This document shows positions 25,847-34,906 of a stretch of DNA of 64,000 nt, piece by piece. Under the pieces are notes generated by a model. It worked only from the letters and a program-made list of their open reading frames with translations. It was not told where the DNA came from and searched no databases. The DNA comes from Deltaproteobacteria bacterium (GTDB lineage: Bacteria; Myxococcota_A; UBA9160; SMWR01), in assembly GCA_002729515.1 (NCBI GenBank), contig PBYF01000132.1, forward strand, positions 1 to 64,000. Reading direction: 5' to 3'. The translations under genes and the position numbers were made by a program. The stretch's first letter is position 1. Each line of letters opens with the position of its first letter.

Positions 25847-27006
25847 TGGATCTCACCTACACCTCGGACCAGGAGGCGTTCCGCAAGGAGGCGCGTGCCT
25901 GGCTCGAGGCGAATGCGCCAAAGGAGCCGCTCGCGAGCTTCGACACCCGCGATGGCTTCGAGGCCCATTGTGAGTGGGAGGCACGGCTCAATGCGGGCGG
26001 CTGGGCCATGGTGCCGTGGCCCGTAGAGTACGGCGGACGCGGTGCGAACCTCCTCGAGTGGCTCATCTTCGAGGAGGAGTATTACCGCGTGCGCGCACCG
26101 GGCCGCGTGAACCAGAACGGCATCTTCCTGCTCGGCCCGACGATCATGGAGTTCGGTACGCCGGAACAGAAAGCGCGCTTCCTGCCGGAGATGGCGTCGA
26201 GCCGGGAGGTCTGGGCCCAGGGCTGGAGCGAGCCCAACGCGGGTAGCGACATGGCGAATATTCAGACCACGGCGGTTCGCGACGGCGATGATTTCGTCAT
26301 CAATGGTCAGAAGACCTGGGCGAGCCGGGGTGCCTACGCCCACTGGCTCTTCGGGCTGTTTCGCACCGATCCGGACTCGGAGCGGCACAAGGGACTCTCC
26401 TTCATTCTCTGTCCGCTCGACGCGCCCGGCATCACCGTACGCCCCATCGAGAAGCTGAACCACAAGGCGGCCTTCGCCGAGGTCTTCTTCGACGACGCGC
26501 GCGTCTCTGCGGAACACCTCCTCGGAGAGGAAGGGTCGGGCTGGAGTGTCGCCATGTCGACGGCGGGCTTCGAGCGCGGTCTCATGCTGCGCAGCCCCGC
26601 CCGCTTCCAGGACACGGCGGCGAGACTCGTGCGGCTCTACCGGGAGAACGCCGCAGATTGCGATCCCGGTTTGAAGCGACGGGTGGCCGATTGCTGGATG
26701 CGCGCCGAGGCCTACACCCTCGAGACCTATCGCACGGTTTCGCGACTTCTCGAGGGCGGGAAGATCGGGGCCGAGGCGTCTTTGAACAAGATCTTCTGGT
26801 CCGAGCTCGACGTCGAGATGCACGAGGTTGCGCTCGAGATCCTCGGCTGGCGTGCCGAACTCCTGCCGGGCGCCGCGGGGGCCACCGGCGTGGGCGAATG
26901 GCTCGACGGCTATATCTTCGCGTTGGCGGGTCCGATCTATGCCGGCACCAACGAGATCCAGCGAAACGTCATCGCCGAGCGGGTTCTCGGCCTGCCGAGG
27001 AAGTAG
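25846..27006 (+). CDS. Acyl-CoA dehydrogenase, FadE31-like large subunit
   Basis: This 386-residue acyl-CoA dehydrogenase has VWAQGWSEPNAGSDMANIQT, INGQKTWASRGAYAHW and the C-terminal AGTNEIQRNVIAERVLGLPRK. It is co-translated with the echA20-like gene and followed after 2 bases by a second, shorter dehydrogenase. In M. tuberculosis FadE31, FadE32 and FadE33 act after IpdAB, and loss of FadE32 in M. smegmatis causes MOODA to accumulate. I infer that this pair is the MOODA-CoA dehydrogenase. Which paralogue it equals is not resolved. Confidence 0.82.
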   Translation: MDLTYTSDQEAFRKEARAWLEANAPKEPLASFDTRDGFEAHCEWEARLNAGGWAMVPWPVEYGGRGANLLEWLIFEEEYYRVRAPGRVNQNGIFLLGPTIMEFGTPEQKARFLPEMASSREVWAQGWSEPNAGSDMANIQTTAVRDGDDFVINGQKTWASRGAYAHWLFGLFRTDPDSERHKGLSFILCPLDAPGITVRPIEKLNHKAAFAEVFFDDARVSAEHLLGEEGSGWSVAMSTAGFERGLMLRSPARFQDTAARLVRLYRENAADCDPGLKRRVADCWMRAEAYTLETYRTVSRLLEGGKIGAEASLNKIFWSELDVEMHEVALEILGWRAELLPGAAGATGVGEWLDGYIFALAGPIYAGTNEIQRNVIAERVLGLPRK

Positions 27007-27008
27007 CC

Positions 27009-28079
27009 GTGCGCTTTTCCTTCGACGAAGACCAGCTGCTGTTCCAGACCTCGTTGCGCGACTTTCTCGCCAAGGAGTGCACGCCCGAGGGTATTCGCGC
27101 CGGCTGGGACGAGGACCGGAGCCACTCGCCGGAACTCTGGTCGCAGTTGGCGGAGCTGGGAGTGACGGGTTTGCTCGTGCCCGAAGCGCACGACGGCATG
27201 GGGATGGGCGAGATCGACTCGGTGCTCCTCTTCGAGGAGGCGGGGCGCGCCGCTTGCCCCGAGCCCGTGGTTGCCACCGCCGCGGTCGCGGCGCCTTTGC
27301 TCGCAGAGATCGGAAATGTCGAGTTCGCCGGTCCCTGGCTTGCGCGGATTGGCTCCGGAGACGCGATCGTCGCCGTGGGGCACGAAGTGAGCCCTCTCGT
27401 CACGGATGCGGACCTGGCACGGCTGCTACTGCTTCAGCGCGGTGACGCGGTGCATGCTGTCGAGCCGGGCGCTTGCGCGATCACTGCGCAGCCCGCCAAC
27501 GATCCGTCGCGGCGCCTGTTCCGGGTCGACTTCACGCCGTCGGAAGCCACGCGCGTCGCCGACGGTGAGCTGGGCCGTGCGCTCTGGGCAGCAGCGCTCG
27601 ACCGGGGGGCGCTTGCCTGCGCTGCCCAGCTTCTCGGGACGACGGACAAGCTCATCGCGCTGTCCTCGGAATACGCGGAGCAGCGGCATCAGTTCGGGAA
27701 GCCGATCGGATCTTTCCAGGCCGTGAAGCATATGCTCGCCGACTGCAAGGTGAAGCTCGAGTACGCGCGGCCGGCTGTGCACCGGGCGGCGTACTCGGTG
27801 GCACACTCCGCGGCGTGCTCCGCCGCGGATCGGTCGCTGCACGTCTCCATGGCGAAGGTCGCCGCCGCCGATGCGGCGCTCTTCAGCGCGCGTCGGGCGC
27901 TTCAGGTGCACGGCGCGATCGGCTACACCTGGGAGCAGGACCTCCATATCTGGATGCGGCGGGCCTGGTCGCTCGAGCAGGCCTGGGGGCGCAACGATTT
28001 CCATCGGGGCCGCGTTGAGGCGGCCCTCTTTTCCGACGGAGCCCGTCTCGGGCCCGGCGAGACCTTCCGGGGAGACTGA
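27009..28079 (+). CDS. Acyl-CoA dehydrogenase, FadE32/33-like small subunit
   Basis: This 356-residue dehydrogenase from GTG begins RFSFDEDQLLFQTSLRDFLA and carries RHQFGKPIGSFQAVKHMLAD and LQVHGAIGYTWEQDLHIWMRRAW. The central beta-domain is reduced, as expected for the partner subunit of an alpha2beta2 FadE. The start lies 3 bases after the stop of the large subunit, implying co-translation. I infer joint action with that protein on the ring-opened product MOODA-CoA. Confidence 0.82.
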   Translation: MRFSFDEDQLLFQTSLRDFLAKECTPEGIRAGWDEDRSHSPELWSQLAELGVTGLLVPEAHDGMGMGEIDSVLLFEEAGRAACPEPVVATAAVAAPLLAEIGNVEFAGPWLARIGSGDAIVAVGHEVSPLVTDADLARLLLLQRGDAVHAVEPGACAITAQPANDPSRRLFRVDFTPSEATRVADGELGRALWAAALDRGALACAAQLLGTTDKLIALSSEYAEQRHQFGKPIGSFQAVKHMLADCKVKLEYARPAVHRAAYSVAHSAACSAADRSLHVSMAKVAAADAALFSARRALQVHGAIGYTWEQDLHIWMRRAWSLEQAWGRNDFHRGRVEAALFSDGARLGPGETFRGD

Positions 28080-28083
28080 CGAC

Positions 28084-29235
28084 ATGGCAGAAGCCTATTT
28101 GATCGATGCGGTCCGGACGCCTGTGGGCAAGCGCGGTGGTGGACTCGCGAGTGTCCATTCCGCCGATCTCGGCGCTCATGTGCTCAAAGGCCTGATGGAG
28201 CGCACGGGTGTCGACCCGAATGCCGTCGAGGACGTGATCTTCGGCTGCTGCGACGCTGTCGGATCGCAGGCGGGCGACATCGCGCGCACGTCCTGGCTCG
28301 CAGCGGGCCTGCCGCTGCACGTCCCGGGTGTCACCATCGACCGGCAGTGCGGCTCGTCTCAGCAGTCCGTCCACTTCGCGAGCCAGGCGGTACTGAGCGG
28401 GACCAGCGACCTGATCGTTGCGGGCGGCGTCCAGAACATGAGCATGATCCCGATTTCCTACGCCATGACCTGCGCGGAACCCCTCGGTATCGAGAGCCCC
28501 TTCGCAGGCTCTACGGGCTGGCTCGAGCGCTACGGAGACCAGGAGGTTTCGCAGTTTCGGGGTGCCGAGATGATCGCCGAAAAGTGGGACATTTCGCGCC
28601 GCGACATGGAGGAGTTCGCGCTGGCGAGCCACGAGCGCGCGCTGCGCGCCATCGACGAGGGCCGCTTCGAGAACGAGATCATCCCCTACGGCGACGTCAC
28701 TACCGACGAGGGCCCGCGCCGCGGCACCAGCATCGAGAAGATGGCAGGGCTACAGCCGTTGGTGGAGGGCGGTCGCCTCACGGCGGCGCTGGCCAGTCAG
28801 ATTTCGGACGGTGCCACGGCGACGCTCGTCGCATCCGAACAGGCCGTCAGGGAACACGGGCTTTCTCCGCGGGCGCGGGTTCACCACCTGAGCGTGCGCG
28901 CGGACGACCCGATCTACATGTTGACGGCGCCCATTCCGGCCACGAAGCACGCCCTCGAAAAGACCGGCCTGACGCAGGGAGACATCGATCTCGTGGAGAT
29001 CAACGAAGCCTTTGCCTCTGTCGTCCTGGCGTGGCAGAAGGAAACCGGCTGGGACCTCGAAAAGGTCAACGTGAACGGCGGCGCCATTGCCCTCGGGCAC
29101 CCGATCGGGGCCACCGGAACGCGGCTCATGGCCACGCTGCTGAACGAGCTCGAGCGGACCGGGGGTCGGTACGGCATGCAGACCATGTGCGAGGGCGGGG
29201 GCCAGGCCAACGTCACCATCATCGAGAGGCTCTGA
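28084..29235 (+). CDS. fadA6: FadA6-like thiolase
   Basis: This 383-residue thiolase has the nucleophile in IDRQCGSSQQ (Cys89), NEAFAS, the His of [14 protein letters not shown] (about 339) and the second Cys in MCEGGGQANVTIIERL. The start MAEAYLIDAVRTPVGKRGG and the segment SPFAGSTGWLERYGDQEVSQFRG closely recall M. tuberculosis FadA6 (Rv3556c), the thiolase of the HIP pathway. It begins 4 bases after the small FadE and ends 5 bases before an SDR, so it belongs to the same operon. Confidence 0.87.
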   Translation: MAEAYLIDAVRTPVGKRGGGLASVHSADLGAHVLKGLMERTGVDPNAVEDVIFGCCDAVGSQAGDIARTSWLAAGLPLHVPGVTIDRQCGSSQQSVHFASQAVLSGTSDLIVAGGVQNMSMIPISYAMTCAEPLGIESPFAGSTGWLERYGDQEVSQFRGAEMIAEKWDISRRDMEEFALASHERALRAIDEGRFENEIIPYGDVTTDEGPRRGTSIEKMAGLQPLVEGGRLTAALASQISDGATATLVASEQAVREHGLSPRARVHHLSVRADDPIYMLTAPIPATKHALEKTGLTQGDIDLVEINEAFASVVLAWQKETGWDLEKVNVNGGAIALGHPIGATGTRLMATLLNELERTGGRYGMQTMCEGGGQANVTIIERL

Positions 29236-29240
29236 TCAAA

Positions 29241-30143
29241 ATGGGAATCTGTGACGGCAGGGTGATCATCGTTACCGGAGCGGGCCGAGGAATCGGCAAG
29301 GAGCACGCCCTCGCGTTTGCCCGGGAGGGCGCCAGGGTCATGGTGAACGATATTGGCGTCGAGTTGGACGGGAGCGGTGGCGGCTCGGGTCCCGCGGGTG
29401 AGGTCGTGGAGGAGATCCGGTCCAACGGCGGCGAAGCGGCCGCAAACGGCGCCGACGTAGCCGACTGGGACCAGACGGGCCAGCTGGTGCAGCAGACGCT
29501 CGAGACGTTCGGGCGTCTCGATGTCGTGGTGAACAATGCGGGGGTCGTCCGCGACCGGATGTTCGTTTCGTGCAGCGAAGCAGAGTGGGATGCGGTGGTG
29601 CGCGTGCATCTAAAGGGCCATTTCTGCACCGCGCGTCATGCCGCCGAGCACTGGCGGAACGAATCGAAGGCCGGCAACGCGGTCGACGCTCGAATCATCA
29701 ACACCAGCTCCGGCGCCGGGCTCCAGGGCAGCATCGGCCAAAGCAGCTACTCGGCAGCGAAGGCGGCCATCGCCACCCTCACTCTCAACCAGGCCGCGGA
29801 GCTCGGCCGGTACGGGATCACGTCCAACGCGATCGCGCCCTCGGCCCGCACCCGGATGACCGAAGAGGTCTTTTCCGACATGATGGCCAGACCCGAAGAA
29901 GGCTTCGACGCCATGCATCCAGCAAATATTTCGCCGCTGGTGGTGTGGCTCGGAAGCGCCGAGTCGCGGGATGTGACGGGCTGCGTTTTCGAGCTGGCCG
30001 GGGGGGAGGTCAGCGTCGCCGACGGATGGCGCAGCGGTCCGAGCGTGGACAAGGGTGCGCGGTGGTCCCCGGATGAACTGGGCGCTGCGATTGCGGACCT
30101 TCTTGGGAAACGCGTCCCGCCCCAGAAGGTCTACGGAACCTAG
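29241..30143 (+). CDS. SDR, Rv3548c-like hydroxyacyl-CoA dehydrogenase
   Basis: This 300-residue SDR has TGAGRGIGKEHALAFAREGA at the NAD(P) site, VNDIGVELDGSGGGSG, NNAGVVRD, a serine in NTSSGAGLQG and the S-Y-S-A-A-K catalytic motif. It also carries a C-terminal extension of about 40 residues. Size and the VNDxG pattern match MFE-2-type hydroxyacyl-CoA dehydrogenases and recall Rv3548c of the KstR2 regulon. It probably oxidises a 3-hydroxyacyl-CoA made after ring opening. It sits 5 bases after fadA6. Confidence 0.82.
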   Translation: MGICDGRVIIVTGAGRGIGKEHALAFAREGARVMVNDIGVELDGSGGGSGPAGEVVEEIRSNGGEAAANGADVADWDQTGQLVQQTLETFGRLDVVVNNAGVVRDRMFVSCSEAEWDAVVRVHLKGHFCTARHAAEHWRNESKAGNAVDARIINTSSGAGLQGSIGQSSYSAAKAAIATLTLNQAAELGRYGITSNAIAPSARTRMTEEVFSDMMARPEEGFDAMHPANISPLVVWLGSAESRDVTGCVFELAGGEVSVADGWRSGPSVDKGARWSPDELGAAIADLLGKRVPPQKVYGT

Positions 30144-30149
30144 GCGGGA

Positions 30150-31292
30150 ATGAACTTCGCGTTCAACGAAGAGCAAGAGGAGCTGCGCAGCATGGCGCGG
30201 GCCTTCCTTCGAGACCACTCGTCCGGTGAGCAGGTGCGCCAGGTGATGGAGAGCGAGCTCGGCTACGACCCCGACGTGTGGAAGCGAATCGGGACGGAGC
30301 TCGGCTGGCCTGCGGTTGTGGTGCCGGAGGAATACGGAGGTCTGGGCCTGACGTGGATCGAGCTGGTGGCGTTGCTCGAGACTACCGGGGAGGCGCTGCT
30401 GTGCTCGCCCTTCTTTTCGACGGTGTGTCTCGGGGGGACGGCGCTGCTCGTGGCGGGTACCGAGGAGCAGAAACGGGAGCACCTGCCGGCGCTCGCCGAG
30501 GGTCGGCTGCGCGCAACACTCGCCTTTTCCGAGCCCGCCGGCCGCTGGGATGCGGCCGGCGTCCAAGCGTTGGCGATGCGCGACGGTGACGACTTCGTAC
30601 TGACCGGCTGCAAGCGGTATGTACCCGATGGGCATTGCGCGGATCTGTTCGTGGTCGCAGCCCGCAGCGAGGGGAGCGCGGGCGAGGAGGGCATCGGTCT
30701 CTTCCTGGTTCACTCCGACACGGCCGGTCTCGAGGTGACTCCCCTCGCGACGATGGATCAGACGCGTCGCCAGGCGCAGCTCGGGCTATGCGAAGTTCGC
30801 GTGCCGGCCGGTGCGGCGCTGGGTGATCCGGACAGCGCGTGGCCCGCCCTGCGCAAGGTGCTCGATCTTGCGGCGATAGGGATCGCGGCCGAGCAGGTGG
30901 GCGGCGCCCAGCGCTGTCTCGATCTGTCGGTGGCCTACGCGAAGGAGCGCGTGCAGTTTGGCCGCCCCATTGGATCGTTCCAGGCCATCAAGCACAAGTG
31001 TGCGGACATGATGGTGGCGGTCGAGTCGGCGCGCTCAGCGGCCTACTACGCGGGCTGCATTGCGGCCGCAGAGGACGCGGCGCTTCCGGTGGCGGCCTCC
31101 CTGGCCAAGGCCAGCTGTTCGGACGCTTTCTTCCAGTGCGCCGCCGAGGCGATCCAGATCTTCGGTGGCGTGGGCTTTACCTGGGAGTACGATCCCCACC
31201 TCTACTTCAAGCGGGCGAGATCGACGGAGGCCCTGCTGGGCGATGCCGTCTGGCACCGGGAGCGCGTCGCCCAGCTCGTCTTCGACTCATGA
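30150..31292 (+). CDS. Acyl-CoA dehydrogenase
   Basis: This 380-residue acyl-CoA dehydrogenase begins MNFAFNEEQEELRSMARAFLRD and has TLAFSEPAGRWDAAGV in place of the usual S-E-P-x-A-G-S-D, then ERVQFGRPIGSFQAIKHKCADM and IFGGVGFTWEYDPHLYFKRA. The altered middle motif suggests a changed FAD-binding contribution, as in non-catalytic halves of heteromeric enzymes; this is inference. It is linked to the next SDR by an ATGA overlap and follows the preceding SDR by 6 bases. Confidence 0.83.
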   Translation: MNFAFNEEQEELRSMARAFLRDHSSGEQVRQVMESELGYDPDVWKRIGTELGWPAVVVPEEYGGLGLTWIELVALLETTGEALLCSPFFSTVCLGGTALLVAGTEEQKREHLPALAEGRLRATLAFSEPAGRWDAAGVQALAMRDGDDFVLTGCKRYVPDGHCADLFVVAARSEGSAGEEGIGLFLVHSDTAGLEVTPLATMDQTRRQAQLGLCEVRVPAGAALGDPDSAWPALRKVLDLAAIGIAAEQVGGAQRCLDLSVAYAKERVQFGRPIGSFQAIKHKCADMMVAVESARSAAYYAGCIAAAEDAALPVAASLAKASCSDAFFQCAAEAIQIFGGVGFTWEYDPHLYFKRARSTEALLGDAVWHRERVAQLVFDS

Positions 31293-32068
31293 CGGATCCC
31301 CTGGACATGCGGGGCCGCTCGGTGGTCGTAACGGGCGGGGGCCGAGGCGTCGGCCGCGGTATTGCCACGCGCTTTCTCGAGTGCGGGGCGGACGTGATCG
31401 TCTGCGGGCGAAACGAGCCGGATGCACTGCCTGCTGCGGAGGGACGCAAAGCGCTATTTACGCCGGCCGACGTCCGTGAGGTGGAGCAGATCGAGCGCGT
31501 CGTTTCGTTCACGCTGGAACGCTTCGGCCGTCTCGATGTGCTCGTGAACAACGCGGGTGGCGCACCCGAAGCCGCCGCGGCGACGGCTTCGCCGCGCTTC
31601 CACGAGTCGATTCTACGCCTCAACTTGATCGCGCCGATTCACTTTTCCCAGAAGGCGAACGCCGTGATGCAGGAGCAGTCCGAGGGTGGCGTCATCATCA
31701 ATATTTCGAGCATCTCCGCGATCCGCCCGTCGCCTGGGACGGCCGTCTACAGCGCGGCCAAGGCGGGCCTGTTGCAGCTGACCCGGTCGCTGGCCGTCGA
31801 GTGGGCCCCGAAGGTCCGGGTGGTGGCGGTTACCGCGGGCATGATCGAAACCGAGCTTTCCGAACTCCACTACGGGGATGCCGAGGGCATCGCAGCCGTG
31901 GGACGGACGGTGCCCCTCGGTCGGCTCGGACAGCCGGCGGACGTGGGCGATGCCTGCGTCTTCCTCGCTTCGCCCCTGGCGAGCTACGTGAGCGGGGCAA
32001 GCCTGCTGATGGATGGCGGGGGCGAGGCGCCCGCGTTCCTCGGCGCGGCGAACCGGGCCAAGGACTGA
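31289..32068 (+). CDS. SDR, Rv3549c-like
   Basis: This 259-residue classical SDR has TGGGRGVGRGIA at the cofactor site, NNAGGAPE, ISSISA and V-Y-S-A-A-K, with the LLMDGGGE ending. Its order after another SDR and its length recall Rv3549c in the KstR2 regulon. The start overlaps the stop of the acyl-CoA dehydrogenase as ATGA. It is the last gene of the run beginning at ipdA, and ends 8 bases before a convergent gene for an iron-sulfur protein. The substrate is not known. Confidence 0.8.
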   Translation: MTDPLDMRGRSVVVTGGGRGVGRGIATRFLECGADVIVCGRNEPDALPAAEGRKALFTPADVREVEQIERVVSFTLERFGRLDVLVNNAGGAPEAAAATASPRFHESILRLNLIAPIHFSQKANAVMQEQSEGGVIINISSISAIRPSPGTAVYSAAKAGLLQLTRSLAVEWAPKVRVVAVTAGMIETELSELHYGDAEGIAAVGRTVPLGRLGQPADVGDACVFLASPLASYVSGASLLMDGGGEAPAFLGAANRAKD

Positions 32069-32075
32069 GCGGAAC

Positions 32076-32393
32076 TCAGGCAGGCTTCTGCGCCCAGGAC
32101 ATGCACCAGCCGTCCTTGGCAACGACGCCCTGGGCGAATAGCTGGCATTTGCCCGTATTCCCTTCGCCAGCCGTGTAGAGCTGGCAGTTCCCGCAGTGCT
32201 GGTCGGGCTTCGGGGACTTCGCCACGTACTGGAGTGCCGAGACCATCGCAGCGTTCGCCGGGATATCCGTGATGAGTTCTTCCGCGCGTGCGGGCTTCGC
32301 GGCGAACAGCGCGACAGGCAGGACCGCAGCGCCCGTGAGGCCGGCAACTACGAACTCCCGCCGGTGCATCGATGTCTTGGAATCTTCCTTCAT
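32076..32393 (-). CDS. High-potential iron-sulfur protein (HiPIP)
   Basis: This 105-residue protein has a Tat-type signal (HRREFVVAGL at 10-19, cleavage near A-R-A at about 37). Four cysteines, C67, C70, C83 and C97, have the spacing C-x2-C-x12-C-x13-C and the GKCQLF and GWCMSW context of HiPIP, which binds one 4Fe-4S cluster and carries single electrons in the periplasm. The start could also be the ATG eight codons later. HiPIPs are typical of proteobacteria. The gene stands alone, convergent with the steroid operon. Confidence 0.9.
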   Translation of the reverse strand: MKEDSKTSMHRREFVVAGLTGAAVLPVALFAAKPARAEELITDIPANAAMVSALQYVAKSPKPDQHCGNCQLYTAGEGNTGKCQLFAQGVVAKDGWCMSWAQKPA

Positions 32394-32609
32394 GTCGTTC
32401 TCCAGATTGGTGGGGTTACTGAGCGCCGGTCCTCTCGGATCCCGCGTTGAGGCTTGGCGCGCGGGAGCATAGCTTGACTGCGAGAGACGTCACATCCCCG
32501 GTTTGACTCGGGCCGCCACGATTTATTCAGTGGCGGGGCTCCCGGTTGTCGCTGCGGACTCCCTCGGGGGGTGCGGGGTGATCCAGCGGATCCGCTAGCG
32601 TTCCGGCCG

Positions 32610-34433
32610 ATGATTCATCTCGGGAAGTTCGTCCCCTTTTTCATCCTGATCACTATTTCTTGTTCGGGTTCCGCTCCACCGCCTGAAATCGATCCGACTT
32701 CCTTGCGTCGGCCGCCGGCGGGCCCTGTGGAGGGGTTCGCGTCTCCCGTTGCCGACGCGCACGTCTGGCTCGGGATCCCCTTTGCGCAGCCGCCGGTGGG
32801 GGAGTTGCGCTGGCGTGCGCCCCGGCCGCACGAGCCCTGGGTGGAGCCGCTTCAGGCAATTCGTCACGCCATGCCGTGCACGCAGTTCGACCCGCTGACA
32901 GCGCCGAACGCGAAAGCCCAAGATGCGAAGCTCTACGGTGGCGAGGATTGCCTGAGCCTCGACATCTATGCCCCGCGCTGGCTACCGGAGGCCGTTCCCT
33001 CGGACCTCCTGCGTCTGCCGGTCATGGTGTGGATACACGGTGGCGGAAACCACCAGGGCGAGGCCTCCCTCTACGACGGCGCCACCCTGGCAGCCAGCCG
33101 TGACGTGATTGTCGTGACCCTGCAGTACCGCCTCGGGGCGTTTGGATGGTTCTCCCACCGGGCGCTTCGCGGGGAGGGGACGAGTGCCGACGACCGTTCG
33201 GGAAATTACGGAACGCTGGATCAGATCCGTGTGCTCGAATGGGTTCGGGACAACATCGCCGCCTTCGGAGGTGACCCCGGGCGCATCACGATCTTTGGCG
33301 AGTCGGCCGGGGGTAGCAACGTGCTCGCATTGCTCCGCTCCCCGAGGGCTGCGGGTCTTTTCCAGCGGGCGATCGCTCAGAGCGGCATTGCCCGGGGCAG
33401 GACCCTCGCCCAGGCAGAGAACCTCGTTGACGCTCCGACCCCCGGGCTCCCTTTCAGCTCTTCCGAAGTGCTGTTGCGAATTTTCCAGCGCGAGGGCGCC
33501 GCCGCCGCCCGCGAGGCCGCGTTGGGGGTGCTCGCGGAGATGTCCGATGCGGAGATTGCCAAAACCCTGCGCAGCCAGTCGGCGAGGGACCTGATCACGG
33601 CTTATGAAATCAAGAACATCGGGGGAATCTACGACGCGCCAGCGCTGTTGCGCGACGGGAACGTGCTTGCGCGGGAAGCCCCGCTGGAGGCCTACGAGAT
33701 CGGGAACTACAACCAGGTGCCCGTGATTGCCGGGACCAACCGGGACGAGGTGAAGCTGTTCATGCTGTTCGGCTCTCCCCACATGCGCCGCGTCCTGAGC
33801 GTCCCGGTGGCCGTGAAGAACGAGCGGATGTACAACGTCACCGCGAATTACCCGAGCCTGATGTGGAAGGCGCTCGGTGTCGACGAGCCCGTGACGGCGA
33901 TGCGACGGGTTCAGGGGGCCAGCGTATTCGCCTATCGTTTCGACTGGGACGGGGAGAGGGAGCCGCTCTGGCTCGACCTGGGGACCTGGCTCGGAGCGGG
34001 CCACGCCATGGAGGTCCCTTTCGTCTTCGGGCGTCTGTCGCTCGGTCCCGCCACGCGAATCGTCTTCGATCCGTCGCGCCGCGAGGCAGATGAGGCGCTC
34101 TCCCGGGCCATGACCTCCTACTGGACGCAGTTCGCCTACGCCGGTTCGCCCGGGCGAGGGAGGGAAGGCGAGCTTCCATTCTGGGAGCCGTGGCGGCCGG
34201 GCGGCGGCAGCTTCCTGGTGCTCGATGTCGCGGACGAAGGCGGCATGCACATGTCCGAGGAAACGGTGACGCGCGCCGATGTGATCGCTGCCGTCGCCAT
34301 CGATCCGCGACTGGAGACTCGCGAGGAGCGTTGTGAGGTCTACGCGCTCCTGGCGAAGCGCAGCTCTGGCATGACCGCCGGGGAGTACGCCGCGGTCGAG
34401 GACGGGCGCTGTCCGGCTCTCCCGGACTCGTGA
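32610..34433 (+). CDS. Type-B carboxylesterase, exported
   Basis: This 607-residue esterase of the carboxylesterase/cholinesterase family begins with a hydrophobic signal (LGKFVPFFILITISCSG). Cys18 might be lipidated, although the -3 residue is Thr, so this is uncertain. The nucleophile elbow is GESAGG near residue 231, the oxyanion segment is WIHGGGNHQG, and the catalytic His lies in GAGHAMEVPFVFG. The family hydrolyses carboxylic esters. In this setting a sterol ester or similar lipid ester is possible but unproven. It ends directly against the convergent MaoC gene, with no bases between. Confidence 0.85.
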   Translation: MIHLGKFVPFFILITISCSGSAPPPEIDPTSLRRPPAGPVEGFASPVADAHVWLGIPFAQPPVGELRWRAPRPHEPWVEPLQAIRHAMPCTQFDPLTAPNAKAQDAKLYGGEDCLSLDIYAPRWLPEAVPSDLLRLPVMVWIHGGGNHQGEASLYDGATLAASRDVIVVTLQYRLGAFGWFSHRALRGEGTSADDRSGNYGTLDQIRVLEWVRDNIAAFGGDPGRITIFGESAGGSNVLALLRSPRAAGLFQRAIAQSGIARGRTLAQAENLVDAPTPGLPFSSSEVLLRIFQREGAAAAREAALGVLAEMSDAEIAKTLRSQSARDLITAYEIKNIGGIYDAPALLRDGNVLAREAPLEAYEIGNYNQVPVIAGTNRDEVKLFMLFGSPHMRRVLSVPVAVKNERMYNVTANYPSLMWKALGVDEPVTAMRRVQGASVFAYRFDWDGEREPLWLDLGTWLGAGHAMEVPFVFGRLSLGPATRIVFDPSRREADEALSRAMTSYWTQFAYAGSPGRGREGELPFWEPWRPGGGSFLVLDVADEGGMHMSEETVTRADVIAAVAIDPRLETREERCEVYALLAKRSSGMTAGEYAAVEDGRCPALPDS

Positions 34434-34898
34434 TCAGGCCGGATAGTAACGGCTGATCGCATCCACGACGCAGGCGGGTCTCTCGCTGTTCTCGATCTCG
34501 ACCGTGATGCGTACCTTCGCCTGCACGGCGCCGTCCTTGGTGTCCTCCGCCGAAATGATCTCGGCTCTGCCCCGGATCCGGGAGCCGACGGGAACCGGTG
34601 CGGGGAAGCGCAGGCGGTCGGCACCGTAGTTGATTCCCATGGCGATGCCGCGCACCTGGACGATCTGCGGCATGAAGAGGTTCACGAGCGACTGGGTCAG
34701 GTAGCCGTGGGCGATGGTCGTCCCGAACGGGCCCTGTTTCGCGCGCTCCGGGTCGACGTGGATCCACTGGTGGTCTCCGGTCGCTTCGGCAAAGAGGTCG
34801 ATCCGTTTCTGATCGATCTCGAGCCAGTCGGAGACACCGAGCGGCTTGCCCACCGCTGCCTTCAGCTCCTCCGGATTTTCGAATACGGTTGCTGCCAT
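34434..34898 (-). CDS. MaoC/NodN-like (R)-enoyl-CoA hydratase
   Basis: This 154-residue hot-dog protein has FAEATGDHQWIHVDPERA, with the catalytic Asp42 and His47 of MaoC hydratases, and GTTIAHGYLTQSL. The NodN-like subgroup hydrates 2-enoyl-CoA esters to (R)-3-hydroxyacyl-CoA. AGGAG precedes the ATG by about 5 bases. It is the last gene of the ipdF-fadE30 strand, 8 bases after ipdF, so it could hydrate the enoyl-CoA made by FadE30. That step assignment is inference. Confidence 0.85.
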   Translation of the reverse strand: MAATVFENPEELKAAVGKPLGVSDWLEIDQKRIDLFAEATGDHQWIHVDPERAKQGPFGTTIAHGYLTQSLVNLFMPQIVQVRGIAMGINYGADRLRFPAPVPVGSRIRGRAEIISAEDTKDGAVQAKVRITVEIENSERPACVVDAISRYYPA

Positions 34899-34906
34899 GG
34901 GTTCTC

